Assembly (NCBI RefSeq): GCF_026230105.1
Contig: NC_079475.1
Coordinates: 35,710,086 to 35,774,085, forward strand
Direction of reading: 5' to 3'
From: Diorhabda sublineata
Taxonomy: Eukaryota; Arthropoda; Insecta; Coleoptera; Chrysomelidae
Length of the DNA stretch: 64,000 nucleotides
Shown here: one piece after another, positions 1 to 10,929 of the stretch
Layout of the letters: each line of letters begins with the position of its first letter
Numbering within the stretch: position 1 is the first letter of the stretch
Position numbers and translations under genes: made by a program
Notes under the pieces: generated by a model
Told to the model about the DNA's origin: nothing
The model's input: the letters and a program-made list of their open reading frames with translations, nothing else
The model's database searches: none

Positions 1-3000
1 ATAACTTTTTTGGCTTGCTCCTCGCAACTAACGTCACTAATGCCAACTGTCAATTCCACTATCACCAATTATTCTTTTGCAGATTTCATTGCAATCAATT
101 GAGAACTAGATATCCCTTTCTGATCGACCATAGATAAATATACAACTTCCTTATTTGTGTCATGTGCCCAGATTAGCTATTCTGTAGTAATCACAAACTA
201 CCTATTTCGTAAGTATAGGCACATAGCATTTCCTTAGGGTGTGTTCTGTGGGTATAGGCTTGTATTCCGAAATTTTCATAAATACCCTGGAGTTATATTT
301 AAAATATTTATTAGATAATAATATTTTAAATTTAAAGGCTTGACAGCTAACGTTCCCGATCGCTTCCGTTACAAATAACACTTTCGGAACAGCCATTTTT
401 GAAAATAAGTTCTTCTATTCTCGTTAGTAGCCAATTTTAACGTTTAATATTGTTATCACTGATCAGAACATCTGCTTTAATAATGACACATTGAAATTTC
501 TTATTCATAAAAGTTTCCCAAATATTCATTCCTAAATCTTCTCCTAACCATTCGAAACAAACGCTTCACCAAGGTTGTGGTAAAGATAATAAATCTGAAG
601 GACGTTCATAGGTCCCCAATAACGAAAAATTTTAACTAAAATCGCTATGGTTGGAATTTATCCAATGGTAAAAGCCCAGTTCGTGTGTAAATATTAAATA
701 TGGTTAAACATAATTATTTTTATCCCTGGTCACGTACATTTAAGCACTTTTGAGAAACTATGATCGGGTTATCCCGATTATGATTTTTATGTTCGAAAAT
801 TAACCCAGATCATGTTAATTGTTGTTTAGAAACTGATCAGAGTTAATTGGGACGTAGTCATACGTTATGATACTTTCTACCCTCGTAGACTGGTGGGTAA
901 ATGCAATCCTGCTGAAATCTTATTTCATTTGCCTATGGTTTTTTATTTATTCATTTCTCTCAATCCTAAATAGATCTTGGAAATTCAAAAAAATTGTGAA
1001 TTTCTTCTTTAGATTTATATTTTGTAAATCTAGTGCAAAGATCAAAGCTCAAATTTTTTCATATATTCAAGCGAGAAATAATGTATGATTCACGTAAATT
1101 ATGTGCTTATTACATTACTTTTCGACCTCGTAAATAAATATTTTGGCGCCGATTTTATAGAATGTTTGAGAAATTTGTTTTGGTATATAAAGAAACATGT
1201 TTAGCGGAGTTAGTTGGTTTATAATAAATAGTCATAGTGAACGTAACGAAATAGAAAAGCAACCGTTGTATTTAAATAAATTATATACGTTAGTCAAGTG
1301 TAGGGTTATAAATTAAGAGAGAAATTTATAAATACACCAGACCGATAGAAATAATATAAATAAATAAGAAAAACATTACAATATATTAGTATAGGTCCAT
1401 TTGAGAAATTCAAATGTTCAGTCTATCGTTTCTAACATTTATTATACGTTACATAATAAACCCTAAAACTAAGTAATTAATACAAAATAACCAACCACTT
1501 TATGCGAAAATATAAAACTTTTTATCCAGATATACATTTCAGAGAATTTATTTAAATTAATCAAAACAACTATGATCAGAAAATAAATTATATAAATATC
1601 AATATTATGCAAATTTCTGATGTTATTTAGTGTGTTCTTGACAAATTTTGTCAACTTGAAACATTTCATGTGATAATATATTTCGTGTCAGGTGACTGGA
1701 GTTCTTTTAAGGAGGCAAACCCTGTAATACGAAATCAATTTTCCCCACGACTAAGTAAATACATTTCTATTAGGTCTGGTCCACCAGCCCACGTTAAAAA
1801 AAATATTACCAGCAAACTGATTTTTTGTGAGTGTTTCAAAGTTTCCGAGTCCGACAACTTTTTGTATATGCAATCATTTGGCAGCGGGGACGATAACGTT
1901 GGAAAATTGGAAAACAAGTTTTCATGAAAAGGTATTTGATAATGATTAGCAGGCTAATGTATTCAAAACATTACCAATGTAGTATACTTGAACTTATTAA
2001 GGAAATTTAACAGAAAATGCCAACAAATATTTTAATCAATGGCAAGTAAAAATTGATACCAAGTTGAATTCTGAAAATTTATTATTTGTAAACATTTACT
2101 AAATAATTTAACAATTAATTTGTGTATATAATTAAAAAATTAATCCGAATGTTAATTTTCCTCTTCTATAAGTGCAAAATAAGGTTTACACTATGTAGCA
2201 GAGATACATATAGCACAGCTATATAGCTCTGCTTCAAGTTAAAAAAGTGAAACTGGAGACAATATTTTGATATTGAAAATATCACAGTAGTTGCAGCGAA
2301 AACAACTACTGCTGTAAGAACTACCTTCTTCTTCAGCACCTGCCTGGCAAGTGAACACTCCAGTTTCTCGCAAGCTATATGTAGTTGTGTTACACAGAAT
2401 AGCACAAATCTACTTATAACAGGGCTATTACTATAAGAAATGAGTATCATTTTGTACTCATGTGCAACAATTCCATGGTGAAAATATCACTTCCAAGTGT
2501 TTTTGCCACTTTCTACATTTACTTTTAATTAAATTGGTGCGGAGAGTTAAATGATATGTATAAAAAAACTTGAGCAGTGTTGTATTATTTTAATTTATTG
2601 TGGTGAAATCAAAAATAAAACGGCGTGAATCTTAATTTAAAATGACTATAATAATAATGGCATGAGTTTGCCTATCTTGTTTAGATTGTTATAAAAAGAA
2701 TAGTGGAAAGTGGAAAAAAGGGGGAAATAGTAATGAATAAAATTTGAAAAATTGGGATTTAATAGTTCTACAATATAATTGTATTCAACCACCAGCTAGT
2801 ACATGACAAATTGAACAAACATTGAAGTTGTTAATAATTTGATTTCAATACAGCAAAGCCCCCTTCAAAGAATTCGGACATTTCTTTTAGTGTAATAGTC
2901 ATCATTCAATTACCATTATATCTGAATATGTTCGAATATATAAAATATAATATAAACTTAACCGAAACATACCAAGAATGAATTAATTTTTGAAAAATTT

Positions 3001-4536
3001 AACATTAACCACAGTCCAATATGCATAAATTTTCCTATTTCACTATTATAAAAAAGCTTTATAAAATACACAGCTTAAAAATATGTAAAAACACACTAGT
3101 ACAAATTGGGAACTGTCGAATTCTGCCTCATTGTACATATTTTCATTCTAACTTTTGATACAAAAGATTCAATAATCAACACGTTTTGATACCTCTCATA
3201 AAACTGCAAATCTAAATATTGATTATAGATTATGTAGTTACATAATAGGAAGGAATATTTTTTTCAATACATATTTGAAAAAATCTGCAAAGTTAACCAT
3301 ACTTTTATTTCATAGGATAAAAGGCAACATTTTATAGAATTATGTAATGTGAGGTTGGATTCTATTAAAAACATTGACTTCTAGATTAACTTTAATATAC
3401 CAAACTTCAAAAGAAAGTCGGAAAAAGGTAAAATTCATCTGAATGTTAGGCTCAAAGTTGCCATAGCAGTAGAACAGGACCAGGTTTGGAAGAAAATCAA
3501 CCTTTTCAAAAAAATCCCATAATAAGAGTTCGAGTATTCCTAGTATTGCCAGAGCCAGAAACTATTCCAATGTAGATACAACAATCCAGATGAAGCAAAA
3601 TCACAGGAAGTAGGGCACATACCAAAAACTTATCAAATGTTTCCTCATCTAATAAGCCTGAATGGTCTACATCCACCTGAAAAGCTTTTAGCAAATAATA
3701 TTTAAATCTTGGAGCAGGATATAGTTTTACAGAAATTTTGATGCCGATTCCAAAAGCAGCAGAAAGAAAACTGCAACAAAAAAGAAATCCGACATAGACG
3801 TCTGTTAAAGACGTATTGGAAGAACAGAAAAAGACAAAAGAAATCAAACGAATTCGGTAATAAAACAGAAAAAGGACTCGAAGAAACAAGCAAATAGGAA
3901 AAAAACGAAAACAGTTAAACGCGATTTAAGCAGTGACAAGAGACTTTTTACCTAATTTAATAAAACCATTAATAAGATACATTAGCTTTTGCTCTTGTTT
4001 ATGAACCCCTAGGCATGTACCAATCTTCCCAGAATATGGGGTACACTTGCAGCCTTAAAGAAAACCAAAGATGCTGAATTTAAATTAATTTGACAATTAG
4101 ATGAACATTAGTTATCAAAACCCACGGGGTATTTATCCATAAAAGAATTGGAAAAGCTTCAACATGAAAAATGTACCAACTGACCCCAGTCCCCACTAAC
4201 AAAGCATTGGAAGGCTTTTTATTTTAGCTAATGAATAATTTATTGTAAAATGTAAACTGCAAATTCAAAGAGGTATCAAAATGAATAGAGCAAGGCCAAA
4301 AAACATAACTTTATAACAAAACCTTTGATATCAGTGTCAACATATCCAAGAAGATATATTACATAATTCTTCTTACAGGCAATAATTGCATTACTTCTAT
4401 TAAAGTTCAAGATCATCATTATGTAAATATCATTATTTACCATTGAAATTTGGCAAAATGAGGTAATACTTATGCCAACTCCTAAAATTTAAGCGACAGT
4501 TCCAAACCTTGTTTAATCTCGTTTTTCATGATCAAA
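1..4536. other. Left flank with no recognised gene
   Basis: I read both strands and found no protein family I recognise. Open frames of 60-127 codons occur but are AT-rich and lack homology that I can name. One short minus-strand segment (3623-3676) has well-placed AG and GT splice dinucleotides on either side of 18 acidic codons and is listed among the findings. There is no tRNA, no rRNA and no obvious terminal inverted repeat. Confidence 0.6.
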
Positions 4537-5297
4537 TTAATTATGTACTATACGATTCCTTCTCATTTCATTATAAATTCTATTTTCTATTCCATCGTTC
4601 TCAGTGACAAGGGCACGTTCTAAAATAACTCTACCCTCTTTATACTTCTGATTGTCTTCTGTTGCAAATTCATACATCCAACCTAATTTATTTTCACAAG
4701 ATTTACAAGACACATCTCGTACCTTAAACATAGATAAATGTAATGATTAATTAATCCTTTAATTTATATTATATGATTTATTAATATGTAAAATATATAT
4801 AAGATTTGAGAAACAATTATTAACTTCTTAATTAACCCCTTGAAACTAATGCTTTGTGTCACTTGAAAAGTTCATCCTTATTCATTATTATGACTAGTAA
4901 TGTGTTTTTCAACTATGTTGTAATTATATTTATTCAAATTAAAATACAATTTCCCAAACAACCAAATCTTTTCCACAAAGATTAGTTATATATACTTCCG
5001 TAAATACATAACATTTAGAGGAGAAACAAGGTAAGTATAATAATCATTAGTTGTTTAAAAGAAGACTATTTATTTAGTTTATAAAGTAAACTTTACCATG
5101 TGACGTCCAGTCAACATAACTCGATCTTGAACTTCACTATACGTTAAATTAACAACTTTGTTAAATAGAAAAGCTCTACCAGTAGCTCCTGTAAATCTAG
5201 TACTGATTAGTTCAGATCTATTTGTTAAATTAGTACCACAGTTAGCACAAGAAAATAAGCGATTTCCGTTAATGTGTTCTAGAAAAACTCGACCCAT
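4537..5297 (-). CDS. YPEL5: Protein yippee-like 5 (YPEL5)
   Basis: Two coding exons on the minus strand, 5297-5097 and 4722-4537, encode 128 residues. The donor is ATG|GTAAAG and the acceptor is TTTAAG|GTACGA, which joins ...GRHM to VRDV... as in animal YPEL5. The four zinc ligands of the Yippee fold are visible as C17, C20, C73 and C76, giving the exact C-X2-C-X52-C-X2-C spacing of the family. Human YPEL5 is about 121 residues and nearly every block is conserved here (SELISTRFTGATGRAFLF, YEFATEDNQKYKEGRVILER). The C-terminal tail is longer and more divergent. From family knowledge, YPEL5 associates with the CTLH/GID ubiquitin ligase and centrosomal structures. No partner can be read from this locus. 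The nearest plus-strand gene starts 3 kb away, so no shared promoter is implied. Confidence 0.97.
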
Positions 5298-6013
5298 GTT
5301 TCTAAAACAAAAATAAAACGTTTAATTTCAAATTAAATCCAAAATAAAAATTTTACCTTAAATATACTTTGATTGTTGAATTTATATGTTTCTTTGTGTA
5401 CTAAAAACAAAACAGATGATTGCCAAAATAATAGCTTTGTTCGCAGTAGATATCCTGAACATGTTCAGTCACCAGATTCATGCGCAGTTCGAAATTGTGC
5501 GTTCGCGGTGCATGTTCGATTCAAAATCCTTTCTCAAAGTTTGAAAACATCATTTGCGTTAGTAATATGTACTTTATACAAATTATGGCACTCATTTTCA
5601 AGAGCCCCATATAGAAGAAGCTGACGACACTATAAAATTTCGCTTATCATAACAATCACATTATGTATAAATAAAAAGGACATGTTAATTAGTTAGTCAG
5701 TTAGTTGTTATATAATTTTATTGTCGGGAATTTTTTAAGTGTAAAATAGTAAATAAAGTTTTTAAAAAGTGATAAATTTCCAGTTGATTAATAACATTGA
5801 TTCATAGATAAACCGGTATATTTTACCAAACTCCATCATTTCTACTAATCTTCCTCATGCAAATAGAGGTGGTCGTTCTTTTTTTCGAACTGAACCTTAA
5901 ACGGAATCACACTGTGGAAAATCGAGAGTGTTTCCTCATTGTATTCTATTCCCTACGTATTTCTTTATAAAAATCGCTTTCGATGTGATGACAGTTAATT
6001 CATTATTTAATAA
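5298..6013. other. Intergenic, no gene seen
   Basis: Upstream flank of YPEL5. I see no coding sequence. The stretch 5650-5770 has a TATA-like run followed by an AATAAA and could be part of an old LTR, but no second copy or inverted TG/CA ends were found. Confidence 0.4.
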
Positions 6014-6021
6014 CGAACAGG

Positions 6022-6896
6022 TATGGAGTGTAGAGAAGGAGGAACGTCTCTGGGTTAAAAAATGTGAGCTGATTTTTGATGGGTAAATAGGTGGCGCTGA
6101 TTATAGAGGGTATTCGCTTGAATTTTACGCGCTGATTTGAAAATAACTGTATAGTAATGCTTTAAATAATGCACCGTGATAATGAAATTAGTAGTATTAA
6201 AATAATGAAACGATTAACAAAACAGAATCTCGTTAAATTAACTTTATTATTTAGCTATTTATTTGGTTTAGATAATGCATATATTCTAATATGAAAAAAA
6301 GTAGAATCATGTAACAATAATGAAATAGTATAAAAAAAAAACATTTTGGTTGATTAAAATAAAATATTGAATTTTATCCGCAACTAATATAATAATTATA
6401 GCGATATAATTAGATCAATAAAAATAATAGAATAATAAAAAAAATATTTCGGTTCATAAAAATAAAATATTGAACTTCATTAGCAACTAATATAATAGTT
6501 ATAGTCATATAAAAATATCAATAAGAATAATAAAATAATTGAAAATAAAACATTTTGGTTCATAGAAATAAAATATTGATTTCTATCCGCAACAAATATA
6601 ATAATTATAGTTTTGTTAAAATATCATTGGTAATTAGCTTATGCAAGCAGGTACAGAAATATATCAAGTTCTTAATAAAAAATAAGAATCTAATAAGATA
6701 TTAAGGATTGCACAGCTTTTCACATGAATATAATCAAACGTCAGTCACAACTTTGATAATTTCTTATACAGTAAGTGTTTAACTTCAGATCTCAATCCCA
6801 TAGTACAATCAGCGCCACGTATTATCCCTACAGAATTCAGACCATATTTTAAACGTACCGTCCATAAGAGATGTTCCTCCTTCTCTACACTCCATA
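6022..6896. mobile_element. Non-autonomous inverted-repeat element with 8-bp target duplication
   Basis: The left end reads TATGGAGTGTAGAGAAGGAG and the right end is its reverse complement. The terminal inverted repeat is about 29 bp, with one mismatch near its inner end (GGAACGTCTC against GGAACATCTC). Weaker similarity (the GTGGCGCTGATT block) continues further in. Both ends are flanked by the same 8 bp, CGAACAGG, at 6014-6021 and 6897-6904, the signature of a complete insertion. The 875-bp interior has no transposase and is very AT-rich, with a tandem repeat. An 8-bp duplication is typical of hAT and some other cut-and-paste superfamilies, but the ends do not begin with the usual hAT CA(G) and I do not recognise the family. 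Confidence 0.88.
6341..6620. repeat. AT-rich tandem repeat, about 105-bp period, roughly 2.7 copies
   Basis: Successive units start near 6341 (ACATTTTGGTTGATTAAAAT), 6444 and 6550. Each carries the order TTTTGGTT..AAATAAAATATTGA..CGCAACTAATATAAT. The copies differ by about 10-20 percent. The array lies entirely within the inverted-repeat element and probably arose after or during its amplification. Confidence 0.75.
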
Positions 6897-7137
6897 CGAA
6901 CAGGACTCTAGTATATCGTGGATATGCAAGTTCTGTAGGGAGTATGAGAAATTTTTTTAATTCACATCATCTACTCCGGAATTTTTTGCATAAAATCTCG
7001 GAACATCCTGTAAAGTACTATATATACTAGCCGTTAATCCAATTAATTACTCTTAACTTATTATTAAAGGGTATTTAAGCAAAATACATCATTCTAAAAC
7101 TGATTTTATACGTAAAATAATAATTATCACTTCTTAC

Positions 7138-7275
7138 CTAATTTACCGTGATTACTTTTGAACTGTACGGGGTGGATACTTTTATTTTTGTAGTGAATAC
7201 CAATACCAATAGAAACGCAGATGAGACTAATGGTTAGTAATGCTCCATGCACCCAACCTTTCAAACTTCTTTTAA
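7138..7275 (-). CDS. Isolated exon of a cytochrome b561 domain protein (partial)
   Basis: Read on the minus strand this gives RSLKGWVHGALLTISLICVS, then IGIGIHYKNKSIHP, then VQFKSNHGKLG, ending at a good donor, G|GTAAGAA. The pattern of a histidine at the start of a hydrophobic helix, a short polar stretch with KNK, and a second histidine in a (S/T)xHGxLG motif is that of the cytochrome b561 domain (CYB561D1/D2-like). There the histidines bind heme and the protein moves electrons across membranes. The acceptor near 7276 is weak. I found no matching upstream or downstream exon on this strand between YPEL5 and the CEBPZOS-like gene, so this may be an orphan exon, a pseudogene piece, or part of a gene with very long introns. 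Confidence 0.5.
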
Positions 7276-7563
7276 CTTGTAAACTCCAAGTGTTTTATTC
7301 ATTAAATAAAATGAAGCCTTCATCCATCAATGGAATATGATGAAATAACAAAAATTCGTTTTTTTTTGAATAAACAAAAAATTATTCTTCGAACTCTTTA
7401 AAGAGTCAGAACTAAGTTGAAATTAGTTTATCAAAAATATACATTTTAATGACCATAGGTATGTAACCAGTATAACATGGAGCACGCAAAATCATATATG
7501 CAACTAGCATAACAATACAGAGTATCGTTAGTTGCATACTAACCAAGGAAAGAACGAACCAAC

Positions 7564-7743
7564 TTATAATGTCTTGTTTCCTTGAAGCCGTTGTAATATT
7601 TTTATTATGGGTACATTGTAATATGCTGTATTGTCGACTACAAGAACGGACCTTTCAGGCAAATTTGACAACAATTGCTTTTCAACCCATTGCATAATGT
7701 TTTGGTGGTTCATATCATTGTGTTAGTCCCCGGTCTTTTTACC
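7564..7743 (-). mobile_element. IS630-like (DDE_3) transposase fragment, second catalytic Asp region
   Basis: On the minus strand a frame of about 50 codons reads MNHQNIMQWVEKQLLSNLPE followed by RSVLVVDNTAYYNV. This is the block around the second catalytic aspartate of DDE_3-type transposases common in insect genomes (usual form: ..W.. LIPNLPP.SVIVxDNAPYHN). Stop codons lie immediately on both sides, so only a fossil fragment remains. A different fragment of what looks like the same class, holding the first catalytic aspartate (YLDETW), forms the 191-bp tandem repeat near 33 kb. Confidence 0.65.
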
Positions 7744-8330
7744 TGCAAATAATTAAAGAGAATGTAATGAGATACCTACCTAACTAATTTAGATCAGCAT
7801 TATATAGGAACTTCAGTATTGAGATTGGACATTCTTATTGAATCACCCTGTATCGGTATAGGGGATTTATATATAAACTTCAAAAACGGAGAAACAATAA
7901 AAGAATGGAATATGTTATTGTAATTTTAATATAATTTAACTACGTTAATAGTATCAAAATTTACAAAATGTTAAATATATATAACTCCTTAAGAACATTT
8001 GACATTCTGTTAGCAACACTTAAAAATAAAATGTGTATGATACACCAATGTCCGCTTCCATTAATAATAGTTTGGTATTTACTAATGGTTGCCAGCAATT
8101 TATTAGCAATTTTAAAATACTTCAATTTCATGTGAAAGAAATTACTTTAAGATAACGTTTTTAATGAGATATTCAATGATTTACTATTTTACGTAACTGA
8201 TTGCTAAATATACACTACTTTCAAAAGTGTCATATGTCATTACCTTTTCATCATTCGTCATTGCCTTTTTAGGATAAAAAAAATTCCTGTAGATCGTCAT
8301 AACACCAAATGGCTCAATTTTTCTATAGTA

Positions 8331-8688
8331 ATGCTGCTTAAAAATCCGAAGTCTGCTACAAGAAAGTGGTTCAAAAGAGGAGTATACACACTAATTGTTA
8401 TAGAAGGAGCTTGTTTCGCAGGAAGCTATTTTATTTGGTACAAGATCAACACTAACAGAGGTGAGCCTCCTACAAAGTATCACTATCTATAAAAATGTAC
8501 CCACAATTCCAAAATTAAATCCATAAGTTCGAATGAATGTTCTAATACTAGAATTTTTAGATACTCGAAAATATTTATTTGATAATTATCCTTCAATTTT
8601 GGAAAATTATTACAAAATTGGAGAACTTATTGATTCCCAAAATAAAATAAGGCAGGTCGATTTAGCTTATTGGAATAAAAAAACTTGA
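8331..8688 (+). CDS. CEBPZOS-like mitochondrial single-pass microprotein
   Basis: Exons 8331-8460 and 8561-8688 (100-bp intron, donor AGAG|GTGAGC, acceptor TTTTTAG|AT) encode 85 residues. Residues 1-16 are basic, about 17-37 form one membrane segment (VYTLIVIEGACFAGSYFIWY), and a short polar tail follows. The order KINTNRDTR...YPSILENYYK matches the human CEBPZOS pattern KMHTSQDFR...YPFILEVYYK. CEBPZOS is a small mitochondrial protein of unsettled function. A 10-codon upstream ORF starts at 8309 and ends inside the first codons of this frame. The stop TGA (8686-8688) shares its last base with the next gene's ATG, so both are probably on one transcript. No gene of this kind would be found by a 100-codon cutoff. 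Confidence 0.85.
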
Positions 8689-9163
8689 TGGCATCAAGAT
8701 TTGTTCGATCAATATTTTGGTTAGTTGCATGTAGTGGAGTTAGTTATGGTTTACTTATTTTAACAACCCCTTCTGAAGCAGAAATTAAAAAGCGCAAACA
8801 GGTAAATAATATACATTCCAGCATAAAAATTTTAGAATGTATTAAGATTACATACTTTTATTTTATTTAGCATTTATTAATTCCTATTTTTGATTAATCT
8901 TCAAACTGTATTTTTGCTTTGTGTCAAAATTATGTCAGATGGTAAATGTATGGATTTTTGGGTATCTCAAATGATGTCTATATGTTTTATATTATGCTGA
9001 TATATGATTTCTTTTTCAGGAATTAACTACAGTTAAAGAAAGGAATGAACAATTGAATAAGAAACAACAATTTATGAATGTTCTGATATCTGCAACAGAT
9101 AGTAATAAACCACTGTATCGTTTATCTAAAGACGATATTGAAAAGGAATTGAAAAAGGATTAA
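8688..9163 (+). CDS. UQCC3: UQCC3-like complex III assembly factor
   Basis: Exons 8688-8801 and 9020-9163 (218-bp intron, AAACAG|GTAAAT and TTTTCAG|GAATTA) encode 85 residues. One membrane segment at about residues 7-26 is followed by the conserved ILTTPSEAEIKKRK turn and a charged coiled-coil-like tail. Vertebrate UQCC3 has the same plan (..GYALLVIVTPGE..), lies in the inner mitochondrial membrane and helps assemble cytochrome bc1. I chose the ATG at 8688. The codon before it is TTG, and this ATG overlaps the stop of the CEBPZOS-like frame (TGATG). Translation would therefore need reinitiation, leaky scanning or an internal promoter. The family call rests on a short protein, and other single-pass complex III factors are the main alternative. 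Confidence 0.78.
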
Positions 9164-9192
9164 TCAAACATAATCTCTTATTTAAATAAATA

Positions 9193-10197
9193 ATGAATTC
9201 TGGTATAACTTTAGATTCAGTGAACGAAAAAACTAATAAATTAAATTTGTTAACTAAAAGAGAAGTTGAACGTCAACTGAATTTACAAAAACGAAAAGAT
9301 AACAAAGATTTACTAGTTGCCGGTAATGAAAAATTGGAATTTTTTGAAACAATATTTACTGAAAAACGATCTTATATAGAAAACATGATCAACATTTCCA
9401 AAAGTGTGCCAGTTAATGAATTACCAGACCATTTTAATGAAATTTTAAAGGAAATAGTTACTTTACAGAAATATGTAGCAGCTTCAAGCATTTTTATAAG
9501 AAATTATGACATGCAAAGATGCCAAAATGTATTACAGGAACTAACAGTAAAAACAAAACAATTGGAAGAAGAGTTTCTACCAAAAAAGAAATTCTCTTTT
9601 AAGAACAAGATGAAGCAAAAGTCTAAATCAACAGAAATTAGGAATAAAAGTATCGATGATGTGGATTTCAAACTGAAAATTGAACCAGTTAAAAGCAATA
9701 CAGGATTTCTAAGTAGATGTAATGAAAAACTCACTTTAAACAATTCCGAATTGTTCAAAAAAGATGTTAGCTTAGAAAAATTGGAATCATGTACAGTATT
9801 TTTAAAAGGCAGTCCTTCCACTTTACATCTTAATCATTTAAAAAACTGTAATATATTTTCTGGTCCAGTCAGTACATCAATTTTTGCAGAAAACTGTGAA
9901 AACTGTACATTAGTTATAGCTTGTCAGCAATTAAGATTGCACAATTCTAAAAATACTGATATATATCTTTACGTCACCAGCAGAGCTATAATGGAAGATT
10001 GCAAAGAAATTAGAGTGGCACCTTATAATTGGAAATATGAAAGCATATCTAGTGACTTTGAAAATGTTGGTTTTGATACTGCTGTGAATAATTGGACTTG
10101 TATTGATGATTTCAACTGGCTCAATCAGAAACATTCTCCTAATTGGAAGGAGATTGAAGATGTAGAAAGAATTCAAAACTGGAATCATTATTTATAG
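9193..10197 (+). CDS. TBCC: Tubulin-specific chaperone C (tubulin cofactor C)
   Basis: A single exon of 334 residues. The N-terminal helical (TBCC_N) part runs from about 20 to 130, a basic linker from 130 to 160, and the C-CAP/cofactor C-like beta-helix domain from about 175 to 320. The signature CQQLRLHNSKNTDIYLYVTS followed by RAIMEDC is intact. R248 in QQLR corresponds to the arginine finger that makes TBCC a GTPase activator for tubulin in the cofactor C-D-E complex. The C-terminal block FNWLNQKHSPNWKEIEDVER is also typical. The start is only 29 nt after the UQCC3-like stop, leaving no room for a separate 3' end and promoter unless they overlap the upstream gene. A possible ATTAAA poly(A) signal lies at 10226-10231, 29 nt after the stop. 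Confidence 0.95.
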   Translation: MNSGITLDSVNEKTNKLNLLTKREVERQLNLQKRKDNKDLLVAGNEKLEFFETIFTEKRSYIENMINISKSVPVNELPDHFNEILKEIVTLQKYVAASSIFIRNYDMQRCQNVLQELTVKTKQLEEEFLPKKKFSFKNKMKQKSKSTEIRNKSIDDVDFKLKIEPVKSNTGFLSRCNEKLTLNNSELFKKDVSLEKLESCTVFLKGSPSTLHLNHLKNCNIFSGPVSTSIFAENCENCTLVIACQQLRLHNSKNTDIYLYVTSRAIMEDCKEIRVAPYNWKYESISSDFENVGFDTAVNNWTCIDDFNWLNQKHSPNWKEIEDVERIQNWNHYL

Positions 10198-10929
10198 ATT
10201 CATTGTAACTTAGTAGTTAACATTTATTAAACAATTTGCTTCTGCGACTTATCTTGACTGTGTGATTTTTTGAATGTACATAATTAAAATCATATTGTAC
10301 CAATTCAGGATATTGTTAATACATGCAATGCATTCTCAAAATTGTGAATTATTTTTTACCTACCTCTTCAATTTTGAAAACTAGTCTTTTTATAAAAAAA
10401 ATTTTTATGAATAAAATCAAATATTAAATGTACAAATATCTACTTGTGATTTAACATGAAAGTGTAAGAGCCTGCGAGGGCCAGACTCCCTATCATACGT
10501 AAGTGTGAAATTTCTGCCATGTGTGTCCCCAACACAGGTAACCAAGGTCTTGTGGTACCAGGAACGGGATATTATCTTGTCACCCCCCAGGAATTAATTT
10601 GAGTATATATTCCAGTAAAAAAAGTTGCTGCACCCTCTGATACATATGATAGAGGCAGTTACATTTCACTGTTTGTAGATTAATTTTTACTTTGACAGAA
10701 CACCGCAAGTTTTTAAATTTTTTCTAACTACACGATTTTGGAGGTGTTTTTTTCTTTGCTGTCAAAATGACACTCCTATGACTTGTGGCACCCGGGGCGG
10801 GCTTCACTCGCTAAATAAGTATCAGAGATCATTACAATAGAAATGAATCAATATGATAACTATATGTTATTGCTTGGGTAGAATTAACAACTTTTCTACA
10901 TACAATAAAGTTTCAAAAACTTCAATAAC
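10198..10929. other. 3' flank of TBCC with an unidentified GC-richer repeat
   Basis: The TBCC 3' UTR is followed at about 10470-10810 by sequence clearly richer in GC than its surroundings, with CACCCCCCAGG and GGCACCCGGGGCGGGC blocks. This is probably part of a dispersed repeat. I cannot assign it to a family and see no open frame. Confidence 0.4.

Noticed and set aside
1670..1927. 85-codon plus-strand open frame
   Set aside because: No recognisable family, no splice or start context, and a similar-sized frame on the opposite strand; likely chance.
3506..3889. 127-codon minus-strand open frame as a whole gene
   Set aside because: Mostly hydrophobic AT-driven codons without homology; only the small splice-flanked piece inside it was kept as a low-interest finding.
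5640..5770. Solo LTR next to YPEL5
   Set aside because: TATA-like and AATAAA strings are common in AT-rich DNA; no TG...CA boundaries or duplication were found.
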